Assembly: GCA_050951605.1 (NCBI GenBank)
Contig: JBMNJJ010000007.1
Coordinates: forward strand, 1-37,637
Reading direction: 5' to 3'
From: DUTS01 sp050951605
GTDB taxonomy: Bacteria > Bacillota > Peptococcia > DRI-13 > DTU073
DNA length: 37,637 nucleotides
A model generated the notes under the pieces. It had not been told where the DNA came from. It ran no database searches and saw nothing but the letters and a program-made list of their open reading frames with translations. Positions 8,293 through 16,260 of the stretch are shown piece after piece; position 1 is the stretch's first letter, and each line of letters starts with the position of its first letter. A program made the position numbers and the translations under genes.

Positions 8293-9657
8293 GTGGTTAA
8301 AACTTTTAATCCTTTAGAGTATGTTGCTCTTCAACAAACAAAGATTGTGCAGGAGGTAAATGTTTCGGCGACAGATCAGCTTGATAATATTACGAAGAAG
8401 GTGAGAGCTTATCTCCGGGATAGGCACCGAGAGTCTTTTGCCCGTTCGGTTATTGACCCTAAAACGAGGGAAGAATTGAAGACGGTAATTAGTGACTATA
8501 TTCATCAATTACCTAATTTACGTATTTCTACGCAGGAAAAAGAAAGTTTAATTAGGGCTATACAACAAGAAATTCTTTATTTTGGTCCGATTCAAAAAGC
8601 TTTAGATGACCCGGCGGTTACTAATATTGATGTTAATACTCCTTATGATGTGTTTATTGAACGAGATGGGGAAGAAGAGTTTCGCCCTGATTTAGCTTTT
8701 CATGATGAAGTTCACTTGGAGAATATCATCAATAAAATGCTGATTCCCGATGGCAAATCTTTAACAGCGAATGAACCACATATCGATAGTTTGTTTGATA
8801 ATTACCGCGTTTGTGCTGTTTTAGGTGTGAAACAGGGGGGAATAGCTACCGAAAGTACTTGTGTTTCCATTAGAAAGTTTTCTGAAGAAACAATTTCACC
8901 CGAGGACTTAGTTAGACTGGGAACGATGAGTCAGGAAATGGATGCTTTTTTTCGCGATGTTATTCCCTGTGCCAATTGTATTATTGCTGGAGCAACTAAT
9001 TCAGGAAAAACAACTACCCTGATTTCTTTCCCCCTTTATTTTGAAAAGAATACCAGAATTATTACGATTGAAGATAGCCCAGAGATGATGTTACGTCGGA
9101 AAAAAGCGTATCGTGATTATCGCAATATTGTTTCTTTACAGACGAAACATCATGAAAATCCGGAAAAAAGATATGATATTGCTAAATTGACGAAAGTATC
9201 TTTAAGAATGCGCCCTTGGAAAATAATTGTGGGAGAAGTTAGAGATGGACAAGCTGCTCGGCAAACTCATGAAGCTATGAACACCGGGCATAATTGTTAT
9301 GTTACACTTCATGCCAGTTCGGCGCGTAATGCGGCTACACGTATAGTGCAGTTAGCCGGTGATGGTTATAATGATGAGGCTATTGCGGCTCAACTTGCGG
9401 ATACGGTCGATTTAATTATTTTTCAGCAAAAAATAAAAAAGAGTCGGATTATTACGGAAGTAGTGGAGCTCATTGGTTATGAAGGAGCTAAACACCCTCT
9501 TTGTACGACCCTTTTTGAATTTGTCCAGACGGGAATAAGTGAGGACGATTATGTTTTAGGTTATCATCGCCGGGTTAATGGCATCTCTGAGGAACTAGCT
9601 AGTAAAATGCGTGTGAATATGATTCCTAAGGAGAGAATCAGGAAATGGCAGTTGTAA
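8293..9657 (+). CDS. tadA: Tad pilus assembly/secretion ATPase, CpaF/TadA family
   Basis: The motor that drives Tad pilus assembly at the inner face of the membrane: a hexameric type II/IV secretion ATPase of 454 residues, normal for CpaF/TadA. The N-terminal domain contains YFGPIQKALDDPAVTNIDVN, typical of the family. Walker A is GATNSGKT at residues 233-240, intact, followed by an Asp-box strand ITIEDSPEM, Walker B-region IIVGEVRDG and the His-box YVTLHA. Start GTG 8293 is 8 bases after AAGGTGAG. It overlaps the next gene by 13 bases, which indicates a translationally coupled operon. It is the only one of the three nucleotide-binding-type proteins here with an intact P-loop. Confidence 0.92.
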   Translation: MVKTFNPLEYVALQQTKIVQEVNVSATDQLDNITKKVRAYLRDRHRESFARSVIDPKTREELKTVISDYIHQLPNLRISTQEKESLIRAIQQEILYFGPIQKALDDPAVTNIDVNTPYDVFIERDGEEEFRPDLAFHDEVHLENIINKMLIPDGKSLTANEPHIDSLFDNYRVCAVLGVKQGGIATESTCVSIRKFSEETISPEDLVRLGTMSQEMDAFFRDVIPCANCIIAGATNSGKTTTLISFPLYFEKNTRIITIEDSPEMMLRRKKAYRDYRNIVSLQTKHHENPEKRYDIAKLTKVSLRMRPWKIIVGEVRDGQAARQTHEAMNTGHNCYVTLHASSARNAATRIVQLAGDGYNDEAIAAQLADTVDLIIFQQKIKKSRIITEVVELIGYEGAKHPLCTTLFEFVQTGISEDDYVLGYHRRVNGISEELASKMRVNMIPKERIRKWQL

Positions 9658-10544
9658 CTTTACCATTTTTAACGGGCTTGCTTTGTGCTTTGTGGTTTTT
9701 ATTAGCCTATTTCTTGTTTAATTCACCTCGACAAAAGGGAGTACCGGCTAAACTAAGGCTGAAACGGTTTTTTTATGAAACAATGCAAGTGGAAAAATTT
9801 CAAAATGAAGCTAAGGCGATTGGTTGGAAAATAACGAAGAGTGAATTTGTACTAATTGTTATCTTAAATGTTTTTCTGACTTTAGCTGTGGCAGTGGTAA
9901 CACATAATCTCTTTATTTTAATTACCGGTTTTGTGGTCGGAGTTTATTTACCTAGTTTTTTGATTGAAAAAAAGCGACAAAGTTTACGTTTTAATTTGAT
10001 TAGTAAACTTGTTGACCCTTTAAGATTATTGCTTTCCAGACTTCCTGAACAGCAGAATATTACGCGGGCCGTAGAAATGACTCGTGATGAAATTGTGGAT
10101 AAGGAGATTAAGGAAATATTCAATAGTTTTTTGCGTGATGTAGCTATTGGGGGAAGTGTAAGGGATGCTTTGTTTAATCTGAAAAAAAGAGTAAGTTTTC
10201 GTAAGTTTGACCTTTATGTAGAGCATCTTTTATATGCTCATTATGAGGGATTTACTGTGGAAGCGATTAGTGCCTTAGATAAGGCGGTACAAGCCATTGA
10301 ATTTGATTTACGGGCTATACAAAAAGTTAAGGAACAGAGTCGCGAAAAAAAGAAAAAGCTATATTTAGCCTTGGTCATAGCCTGGCTTTTCCCTATCATT
10401 CTTTCTTTTGTTAGTACCGGGCATTCAAATATTTATTTACATACTTTTCCCGGTAAAATTGTAATTTTGGGTTATGTTTTAGGGTCAATTTTTGTTTATA
10501 TCAAAGGGGAAGAATATCTGAGTCTTAATCTTGATGAGCTTTAA
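9645..10544 (+). CDS. tadB: Tad pilus platform membrane protein, TadB-like
   Basis: A 299-residue membrane protein in the place of TadB. It has an N-terminal membrane helix (about 5-25), a second hydrophobic block about 65-105 (two helices), a long cytoplasmic type II secretion F-like domain at about 115-240 (LVDPLRLLLSRLPEQQNITRA and FRKFDLYVEHLLYAHYEG), and two C-terminal helices. TadB and TadC form the membrane platform on which the ATPase acts. It begins inside the end of tadA and is 12 bases from tadC. The sequence is diverged from classic TadB; identity comes from the topology, the F-domain pattern and gene order. Confidence 0.8.
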   Translation: MAVVTLPFLTGLLCALWFLLAYFLFNSPRQKGVPAKLRLKRFFYETMQVEKFQNEAKAIGWKITKSEFVLIVILNVFLTLAVAVVTHNLFILITGFVVGVYLPSFLIEKKRQSLRFNLISKLVDPLRLLLSRLPEQQNITRAVEMTRDEIVDKEIKEIFNSFLRDVAIGGSVRDALFNLKKRVSFRKFDLYVEHLLYAHYEGFTVEAISALDKAVQAIEFDLRAIQKVKEQSREKKKKLYLALVIAWLFPIILSFVSTGHSNIYLHTFPGKIVILGYVLGSIFVYIKGEEYLSLNLDEL

Positions 10545-10556
10545 AGGAGAGGTTTT

Positions 10557-11462
10557 ATGTTAGTGCAAATTTGGGGTCTGGTAATGCCCTTAATCATAGC
10601 TTCGCTGGTGGCCTTTTTATTAGCAAAGCAATTGTTTATTGATCGGGCTACGCGGCGGGCGATCTTACGAGCGGGCGAAGTACTTTTGACGGAAAAAGAA
10701 CTGGAAATGTTTCAGGAAGATAAGTTAACTCAATATGTGCTGGAAATAATTGAGAGAATTAAGGGAAAAGTTAATTTGGAAAATTTAATCTTAGCGGAAA
10801 TGCGTAATATGCTGACCTTAATGGGCCGAAAAAGGAGTGCCGAAAGGGAATTAGCCGGTTATATAGTGTGCGGTTTTTGCTTTGCTCTGCCCATGTTATT
10901 AGTACCACTAGTTACCGAGTTTATGGGCTATGTGGTAATTTATCCTATTTTTATCGGAGTAATTATTATCCAGCGTTATCGTGAATTAAAAAAAGATTAT
11001 CGGAAATGGCAGACGGAATTAGTGCGGGACTTGCCTGATTTAATTGATAAATTGCGGATTAGTTTTGCTAGTGGGCGAGACTATATTGCGGCCTTTATGC
11101 AAGTACGGGATAATTCGGGAATGAAGATGAGGGGCATGATTGATAAATTGATTAGTGACTTACAATGTATGAGGGCTACTCAAGCTCTGGACCTTTTTGC
11201 CGAAGCGTTTCAAATGCCGATTGTGAACAGATTTGTTTCGGCTGTCAAAATTGCTATTAAATATGGTTATGAAGCGGCGGAAAACTATTTTCAAACAATT
11301 GAAAGTGATATTACCGAAATTAGATGTGTAGTTATTGAAGAACTAACAAAATCTAAACCGGAAAAAATTTATCAATTATATTTGCTTATTTTTGCTTTAT
11401 CGGTAAGTGCCTTATCTATTAAAGCTTGGGAGTTGTTTTCACAATTAAGTACAATTTTATAA
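10557..11462 (+). CDS. tadC: Tad pilus platform membrane protein, TadC-like
   Basis: A 301-residue membrane protein following tadB, with a clear ribosome binding site (AAAGGAGAGG). It has an N-terminal helix (about 5-25), a pair of helices near 100-140 (LPMLLVPLVTEFMG and VIYPIFIGVIII), an F-like cytoplasmic domain (LVRDLPDLIDKLRISFASG, FAEAFQMPIVNRFVSAVKIAIKYG) and a C-terminal helix. The LPDLIDKL segment is typical of TadB/TadC proteins. It should pair with the TadB-like protein to form the assembly platform. The next gene, a pilin-like peptide, follows after 21 bases. Confidence 0.8.
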   Translation: MLVQIWGLVMPLIIASLVAFLLAKQLFIDRATRRAILRAGEVLLTEKELEMFQEDKLTQYVLEIIERIKGKVNLENLILAEMRNMLTLMGRKRSAERELAGYIVCGFCFALPMLLVPLVTEFMGYVVIYPIFIGVIIIQRYRELKKDYRKWQTELVRDLPDLIDKLRISFASGRDYIAAFMQVRDNSGMKMRGMIDKLISDLQCMRATQALDLFAEAFQMPIVNRFVSAVKIAIKYGYEAAENYFQTIESDITEIRCVVIEELTKSKPEKIYQLYLLIFALSVSALSIKAWELFSQLSTIL

Positions 11463-11483
11463 TAATGAAGGAGGTAGAGAGAC

Positions 11484-11714
11484 ATGATTTTAAAAATGCA
11501 GGTAAGAATAATTCAGCAGGGGCAAAGGTTAAAAGAAAGTGTAAAAAAACATGTGGGTAATGAAAGAGGAGATATGGTGGCGACAATCGGGTGGATGGCT
11601 TTGACAGCAGTGATTCTTGTTTTGATTTATGCCATCCTTAAAAATTGGCTCCCGGGTTTTATGGGTGGGATTACCGATAAAATGGATTCCATTAGTGAAC
11701 CGATTAGTAAATAG
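11484..11714 (+). CDS. Flp-type pilin-like small protein
   Basis: A 76-residue protein with a strong ribosome binding site (AAGGAGGT). A basic leader of about 30 residues ends in GNERGDM, followed by one hydrophobic helix (VATIGWMALTAVILVLIYAI) and a short polar tail. The order of charged leader, Gly-containing junction and hydrophobic helix is that of Flp/type IV-like prepilins. Together with its place right after tadC it suggests the main pilus subunit. The usual Flp junction (G/xxxxEY) is not exact: an Asp follows the Gly, and no Glu-Tyr pair is seen. Cleavage by a prepilin peptidase is therefore a guess, and that peptidase is not encoded in this window. Confidence 0.6.
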   Translation: MILKMQVRIIQQGQRLKESVKKHVGNERGDMVATIGWMALTAVILVLIYAILKNWLPGFMGGITDKMDSISEPISK

Positions 11715-11730
11715 CAAGGGATTGGTTTAA

Positions 11731-12156
11731 TTGCCAAAGGAACGGAATTTAAATTTATTAACCTCGGAAAGAGGAGCAAGTTGGCTTAGTGGTCTTTTTA
11801 CTATGCTTGTCTTGACGATAGTAATGTTTATAGGGATTGAAGTAGCCTGTTACTTATCAACTTATTGGAAATTAAGAGTTGCGTGTAGTGAAACCTTAGC
11901 TTTAATGAAGCTGGAAAATGGGTTTGATGTCCAGACAAAGCAGTATTTTGATAGTTTTTTAAGGGTACAAGGCATTGACCCTCATCAGGATCAGGTTAAA
12001 GTAGAAGGCACGGAGAAAACTGTGCAAAGAGGCGAAATAGTGACGATCAGGACGGAGATGCCCTATACTTTTAGGGCTTTAAAGCCTTTAGGGAAAGAGT
12101 TTCATTTAACGATGAGGGTAGCGATGTCGGGGCTTGCTCAGGAGTTTATAAAGTAA
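11731..12156 (+). CDS. TadE-like pseudopilin (DUF4320-type)
   Basis: A 141-residue protein starting at TTG 11731. A short basic segment with SERGASW precedes a single hydrophobic helix (about 19-42), followed by a soluble beta-rich domain of about 95 residues. This is the plan of TadE/TadF-like minor pilins, which cap or prime Tad pili. It is 16 bases from the pilin-like gene and 29 bases from the next one. The family label is by architecture and neighbourhood; no catalytic motif is expected. Confidence 0.55.
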   Translation: MPKERNLNLLTSERGASWLSGLFTMLVLTIVMFIGIEVACYLSTYWKLRVACSETLALMKLENGFDVQTKQYFDSFLRVQGIDPHQDQVKVEGTEKTVQRGEIVTIRTEMPYTFRALKPLGKEFHLTMRVAMSGLAQEFIK

Positions 12157-12185
12157 AAAAGTTTAAAAGAAGGATAAGTATAAAG

Positions 12186-12626
12186 ATGAAAGTACCGGTA
12201 TGGATGTTGTTTGGTTTGATTTTAGCTATATTATTAATGGACCTGATTACTCTTTTGGTGGTGAGAGCAGACCTAATAGAAGCAATAAATATAGCTTTAG
12301 ATGCTGCTTTTGTAGAGGGAATAAGTGAAGAAGATTTGTTCAAAGGTGAAAGCTTTATTGAAGAAAGTAAGGCTCGAGAGGCAGCCCTCACTTATTTTAA
12401 AAAGAATTTGAACTTGAACCATAACTTAGAGAATAGATTTCTGCAAAAGACTAAATTTGAACTTACTTTTAAACAGGAGCAAACCCAACCAATGATTTCA
12501 GCGATAGTAAGCACTACTGTTACGACAATGGTGCCAAAGTTAGTGGGGCACGAGGGGATTAATATTACTGTTCGGAAAAAGCAATATTTTTTGCACAGTT
12601 ATAAAAACATGGCCCCGGTGTTGTGA
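12186..12626 (+). CDS. Second minor pilin-like protein of the Tad cluster
   Basis: A 146-residue protein with an N-terminal membrane helix (about 4-26: VWMLFGLILAILLMDLITLL) and a soluble domain rich in Thr and Val. The helix is nearly at the N-terminus with almost no leader. The TadE-like layout and position suggest another minor pilin or an extracytoplasmic assembly factor. I do not recognise a specific family. The ribosome binding site (AGAAGGA) is about 12 bases upstream of the ATG, longer than usual. Confidence 0.5.
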   Translation: MKVPVWMLFGLILAILLMDLITLLVVRADLIEAINIALDAAFVEGISEEDLFKGESFIEESKAREAALTYFKKNLNLNHNLENRFLQKTKFELTFKQEQTQPMISAIVSTTVTTMVPKLVGHEGINITVRKKQYFLHSYKNMAPVL

Positions 12627-12699
12627 ATTAACAAGTTATTAGGAGAGATGCTAAGTCCTATATAGAAAGAGCTACTTTGGAGAGAAAGGAGTGGAAAAA

Positions 12700-13437
12700 T
12701 TGAGCAAAATTTTTCGCAAAAAATGGTTGAGAGCATTTTTTGTTTTACTCACGTTTTGTGTTGTTTTTTTTATAACATATACATTAAATGATTTCTATAT
12801 CAAGAAGAATGTACAAACAGTTCGTGTCGCTACAGTGACTAAAAAAATACCACCTTATACCTTAGTAACAAAAGAACAGATTGTGATGGCACCTATACCG
12901 GTATCAGTAGTGCCCGAAGATGCTGTTCTTAATGTGGAACAGTTTTTTCAGGGGAAGGAATATTATACTAATGAATTAGGTTTAGGGGCAGGAGATTTAT
13001 TGAGAACAGAGAAGTTATCAGCAGATAATACTTCTCCGCTTGGGAAGTTGACCAGGCTTTCTGATGAACAGACGATGCTTGTAGCGATCAATACTAATCT
13101 TGTCCAAAGTTGTGCTAATCTTGTTGTGCCGGGGACTTTAGTTAATGCTATCGTCTATATCAAAGCAAAAGGGATGGGAGAAGAAGATGTGGTGATTAGT
13201 TTTGAGGAAGACCCTGGTTTAGCTAATCTTCTTGTGGTTGATAAAAAGAATGCGAATTCTGCTGTAGTTGAAGAAGAGGGGCGTGAGGCTATACCGGCAG
13301 TCGTTGTTTTTAAGTTACATAAAAATCAGCAAAATGTAGCTAAAGCTTTAGTAAAATATAATGAAACGGGGATTGTTTATTTACTGCCAGTAGGTTTTCA
13401 GGGTGATATTTTTTTAGGTCTTGAAGCCCAAAAATAA
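12700..13437 (+). CDS. cpaB: CpaB/RcpC-like pilus assembly protein (SAF domain)
   Basis: About 245 residues: one N-terminal membrane helix (about 10-32), then an extracytoplasmic domain. After the helix, VRVATVTKKIPPYTLVTKEQIVMAPIPV matches the SAF/CpaB pattern, in which 'I-P-x-T-x-I-T-x-x-x-I' precedes the second strand. The later stretch LSDEQTMLVAINTNLVQSCANLVVPGTLVNAIVYI corresponds to the RcpC/CpaB region. It would act at the cell wall side of the pilus. GTG 12691 abuts its ribosome binding site; TTG 12700 lies 8 bases after AAGGAG and is preferred. A gap of 14 bases leads to the next gene. Confidence 0.75.
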   Translation: MSKIFRKKWLRAFFVLLTFCVVFFITYTLNDFYIKKNVQTVRVATVTKKIPPYTLVTKEQIVMAPIPVSVVPEDAVLNVEQFFQGKEYYTNELGLGAGDLLRTEKLSADNTSPLGKLTRLSDEQTMLVAINTNLVQSCANLVVPGTLVNAIVYIKAKGMGEEDVVISFEEDPGLANLLVVDKKNANSAVVEEEGREAIPAVVVFKLHKNQQNVAKALVKYNETGIVYLLPVGFQGDIFLGLEAQK

Positions 13438-13451
13438 AGGAGAGAAAGAAG

Positions 13452-13961
13452 TTGAAGAAAAAAGCACTTAATTTAATCGTGGTTTTAGCGTTATGCTTCT
13501 TTTCAAATAGTCTCCTAGCTACAGAAGGGCATTGGGCAGCAGGAGATTTGTATAATTTAAAAGATAAACATAAGCTTGAGGTTGAGGGGAATTTAGATCA
13601 ACCTGCTGATCAAGCTGTGCAGGAGGAAGTTTTTAAATTAATAGGTATAAAAAAAAGACCGCGGAATGAATTGTTGAGGTTCAGAATATTTTATTATATG
13701 GTGGAGTCATTACCAATAGAATCACCGGGAGATGAGGAATGTAACGAAATACTACGGGACTTCGCAGATGTCTGTAATTATTGCCAAAAAAACAATAGAA
13801 CTTTAGGAACGGCAAAAAAAATTGGGCTTTTACGAGGACGTAAGACAGAAGAAGGACTAGTTATGGCTATTGACCAGCCCGTAACTAGAGCTGAGTTGGG
13901 AGTATTGGCTATGCGTTATTTAAAGATAAAAGATACATTAAAAGAAATACAGGATCAGTAG
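13452..13961 (+). CDS. Secreted SLH-domain-like protein at the end of the Tad cluster
   Basis: A 169-residue protein from TTG 13452 with a signal peptide (MKKKALNLIVVLALCFF to about LLA, residue 24). The mature part begins EGHWAAGDLYNLKDKHKL, like the start of an SLH repeat. It ends with AKKIGLLRGRKTEEG, then a DQPVTRAELGVLAMRYL stretch, the hallmark second half of an SLH motif. SLH domains bind pyruvylated wall polymers, so this protein could anchor the pilus base or the surface protein to the wall. With fewer than three clear SLH units the binding may be weak or may need partners. It shares the operon with the CpaB-like gene. Confidence 0.6.
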   Translation: MKKKALNLIVVLALCFFSNSLLATEGHWAAGDLYNLKDKHKLEVEGNLDQPADQAVQEEVFKLIGIKKRPRNELLRFRIFYYMVESLPIESPGDEECNEILRDFADVCNYCQKNNRTLGTAKKIGLLRGRKTEEGLVMAIDQPVTRAELGVLAMRYLKIKDTLKEIQDQ

Positions 13962-13972
13962 GGGAGTAGGAA

Positions 13973-14040
13973 GTGAAAAAACTGTATTAATAACAGGTTC
14001 TTCTAGAGGAATTAGGCAGGCGATGGCCAAAGTTTTTTAA
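13973..14040 (+). pseudogene. Relic of a short-chain dehydrogenase/reductase N-terminus
   Basis: From ACT 13981 the frame reads TVLITGSSRGIRQAMAKVF and then TAA at 14038-14040. This is the N-terminal Rossmann strand and TGxxxGxG loop of short-chain dehydrogenases (usually VLITGSSRGIGQA), with the last Gly changed to Arg. A GTG at 13973 would be the start but is out of frame by one base; one more A in the six-A run at 13976-13981 would give V-K-K-T-V-L-I-T-G. Only 19 to 22 codons of an approximately 250-codon gene remain. It is a remnant of deletion, not a functional gene. Confidence 0.75.
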
Positions 14041-14057
14041 TTTAAAATATACGAATA

Positions 14058-14086
14058 CTGACAAATAAGTTGGAGTTTGATAAAAT
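14058..14086 (+). promoter_or_regulatory. Promoter for the TIM-barrel gene
   Basis: CTGACA (14058-14063), a 17-base spacer and TAAAAT (14081-14086) form a good vegetative promoter. Transcription would start near 14093. That lies downstream of the earliest possible start codon (TTG 14077) and supports TTG 14113 as the true start. Confidence 0.6.
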
Positions 14087-14112
14087 ATAATATAATTGGT
14101 GGGGGTGATTTA

Positions 14113-14784
14113 TTGAAAAGTTGTTTTGTTCCTGAAATTCATGGAAGATTGCGTAAACATATGGTTAGAGTGCCGGAGATTATTAATTCTGTTGGTGGAA
14201 TTAGAATATTTGGCAAATTGATTAAATCTTTATTATTTAGTACTGATGTAGCCATTATTAAGAATTGTAATGCTGATGCAGTTATTGCTGTTTACCCTTT
14301 CACTCCTCAGCCGATCATTACGCAATCAATCATTAATGCTTCAGGTGTTCCGGTTTTTTGCGGGGTGGGTGGAGGTACTACTACCGGGAATCGTGTAGTA
14401 AATTTAGCTGTACATGCTGAACATCAAGGAGCGATGGGTGTGGTGGTAAATGCTCCTACTAAGAATGATATAATTAAAGAATTGTACGAAAAAATTGATA
14501 TACCGATAATTGTTACTGTTGTTTCTGAAAATGAAGATTTTGAAGAGCGTTTAAACTCCGGAGCTACTATTTTAAATGTATCAGCAGCGGCGAAAACACC
14601 TTTAATAGTTAAGCAAATACGTAAAAATCATCCGCAAATACCGATTATTGCAACAGGCGGACCTAATGAAGAGACGATTAAGACAACCATTGAGGCGGGT
14701 GCAAATGCGATAACTTATACACCACCTACTTCAGCACAAATATTTAAAGAAATGATGCAAAATTATCGCCAGCAATTACAATAA
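14113..14784 (+). CDS. TIM-barrel protein of unknown function
   Basis: A 223-residue protein starting at TTG 14113, 5 bases after GGGGGTG; an upstream in-frame TTG at 14077 overlaps the promoter. Alternating strands (AVIAVYPF, VPVFCGVGGG, GVVVNAP, IPIIVTVVS, ATILNVSAAA, IPIIATGGP, NAITYTPP) indicate a beta/alpha barrel. The ATGGPNEET and AGANAITYTPP pair looks like the phosphate-binding end of IGP-synthase/ThiG-like barrels. No catalytic residues can be assigned, and I do not recognise a named enzyme. It is monocistronic, between the SDR relic and the ADP-ribosylglycohydrolase-like gene. A flavin- or sugar-phosphate-binding role is a guess. Confidence 0.7.
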   Translation: MKSCFVPEIHGRLRKHMVRVPEIINSVGGIRIFGKLIKSLLFSTDVAIIKNCNADAVIAVYPFTPQPIITQSIINASGVPVFCGVGGGTTTGNRVVNLAVHAEHQGAMGVVVNAPTKNDIIKELYEKIDIPIIVTVVSENEDFEERLNSGATILNVSAAAKTPLIVKQIRKNHPQIPIIATGGPNEETIKTTIEAGANAITYTPPTSAQIFKEMMQNYRQQLQ

Positions 14785-14847
14785 AAAATATTTTTGTTAA
14801 TTTTAATAAAGAAAAGAATGAGTTGGTTTTGCTTTTTTTCTTAAAAT

Positions 14848-14858
14848 TATGATATAAT
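14848..14858 (+). promoter_or_regulatory. Extended -10 promoter for the ADP-ribosylglycohydrolase-like gene
   Basis: TATGATATAAT, identical to the element upstream of both ParA-like genes, 83 bases before the preferred start. The -35 is weak, as expected for an extended -10 promoter. Confidence 0.6.
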
Positions 14859-14941
14859 AGAATTATTAGAGATTAGAAACAAGGTGGGAAATATTTATAT
14901 GTTTTTTTATATAAATTTATATGGAAGGTGAGGTGGTTAAT

Positions 14942-16003
14942 TTGGGAACGGCTCAGGGAAAACAGAATAAAGAGCATTTCAAAGGCTGTTTACTAGGTGG
15001 GGCTATTGGTGATGCCTTTGGAAGTCCTGTAGATTTATTGAATTATAATGAGATAAAGGAAAAATACGGGAAAAAGGGCATTGTTGATTTAGTTTGTGAG
15101 GAAAATGGGAAGGCAAGAATAACTGATGATACTCAACTAACTTTATTTACAGCTGAAGGATTGTTACGTGCAGAAACAAGAAAAAGAGCGAGAGGAGCTT
15201 GTTATCCTCCTTCGATTGTCTATTATGCATATTTACGATGGTTACATACACAGGGATATCCCCAAAATAAAAATATAGAAAAAATTTATGATGGCTATTT
15301 AATTAAAATAAAAGAATTATATGTAAACCGTTCGCCGGGCAAAACTTGCTTATCAGCTTTAGCCAGTGGAAAACATGGGACTATAGAAGAACATATTAAT
15401 GATAGTAAAGGTTGTGGAGCTGTGAAGCGCATTGCACCTGTAGGTCTTTATGTTTCGAGAAAAACTGCGTTCGAATTGGGTAGTGAATGTGCTGCTTTAA
15501 CTCATGGGCATCCTAGTGGATATTTAGCGGCAGGTGTTCTTGCTCATATTATAGCGGGGATTATTGAAGGAATGGAAATTGAGGAAACTATTCTTGAAGC
15601 AATGGATAAGCTTGTATATTATGACGGGTATGAAGAATGTAATAGCAGTATTCATAAAGCAATGAAGTTGGCGAAAAGTGATAAAGAACCCAGAGAAGCG
15701 ATAGGTCTTATTGGAGAAGGTCGAGTGGCTGAAGAAGCGTTAGCTGTTGCTATATATTCTGTTTTAAAGTATCCGCATGACTTTAAAAAAGCACTTTATG
15801 TAGCGGTTAATCATGATGGAGGTAGTAATAGTATCGGAGCGATTACCGGCAATATTCTTGGTGCATATTTAGGCATAAAAGGGATACCTACTGAGTGGGC
15901 TAAAAAAGTTGAATTAACTGATGTTATTTTACAGGTAGCAGATGACCTTTTTACAGGGTATAAAGGTACACTTGATTGGTGGCGGCGGTATCCCGGATAT
16001 TAA
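14942..16003 (+). CDS. ADP-ribosylglycohydrolase family protein with altered second metal motif
   Basis: A 353-residue protein of the DraG/ARH family, which removes ADP-ribose from proteins or small molecules with two bound metal ions. The N-terminus shows FKGCLLGGAIGDAFGSPVD and then TDDT (T61-D62-D63-T64), the first metal motif, intact. The second motif normally reads NHxGDSDSTGAITGN. Here it is NHDGGSNSIGAITGN (290-304), so the two metal-binding Asp are Gly294 and Asn296. The protein may be catalytically weak, may use another ligand (Asp292 is a candidate), or may act as a binding protein. ATG 14921 lacks a ribosome binding site. TTG 14942 follows AAGGTGAGGTGG and is preferred. It is a single gene with its own terminator. 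Confidence 0.82.
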   Translation: MGTAQGKQNKEHFKGCLLGGAIGDAFGSPVDLLNYNEIKEKYGKKGIVDLVCEENGKARITDDTQLTLFTAEGLLRAETRKRARGACYPPSIVYYAYLRWLHTQGYPQNKNIEKIYDGYLIKIKELYVNRSPGKTCLSALASGKHGTIEEHINDSKGCGAVKRIAPVGLYVSRKTAFELGSECAALTHGHPSGYLAAGVLAHIIAGIIEGMEIEETILEAMDKLVYYDGYEECNSSIHKAMKLAKSDKEPREAIGLIGEGRVAEEALAVAIYSVLKYPHDFKKALYVAVNHDGGSNSIGAITGNILGAYLGIKGIPTEWAKKVELTDVILQVADDLFTGYKGTLDWWRRYPGY

Positions 16004-16024
16004 GTGTGTGCAGCGGTAAGGTCT

Positions 16025-16067
16025 AAAAGTCGTCTTCTTATTTTGAGGAAGCGGCTTTTGTTTTTTT
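16025..16067 (+). terminator. Intrinsic terminator after the ADP-ribosylglycohydrolase-like gene
   Basis: AAAAGTCGTCTTC pairs with GAAGCGGCTTTT (one bulge, one wobble), followed by G and seven T. Confidence 0.85.
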
Positions 16068-16162
16068 AAGAGAGAAATAATTTGGTGAAAAGCCTCTGTA
16101 TTGAGTGGCTATTTTAAAAATATATTGTATACTTTTATAGAAAATCTGGTGCTTTCATAAAT

Positions 16163-16183
16163 TTTGTTGTATATTATAACAAA
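16163..16183 (+). promoter_or_regulatory. Imperfect dyad upstream of the glutamate-type dehydrogenase
   Basis: TTTGTT (16163-16168) and AACAAA (16178-16183) form a dyad around an AT-rich centre, about 78 bases before the start. It has the form of a repressor or global regulator operator, but no regulator is identified, and AT-rich DNA makes chance dyads common. Confidence 0.35.
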
Positions 16184-16260
16184 GTTATTTTCTCACGAAA
16201 GTATAAGATAGACCCTAGTTATAGATGTGTAGTGGGAATGAAGATGGGGAGGTAATTGTT

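Noticed and set aside
14785..14845. A/T-rich complementarity after the TIM-barrel gene as a terminator
   Set aside because: Only A-T pairing between AAGAAAAG and a T-rich stretch; too weak to call.
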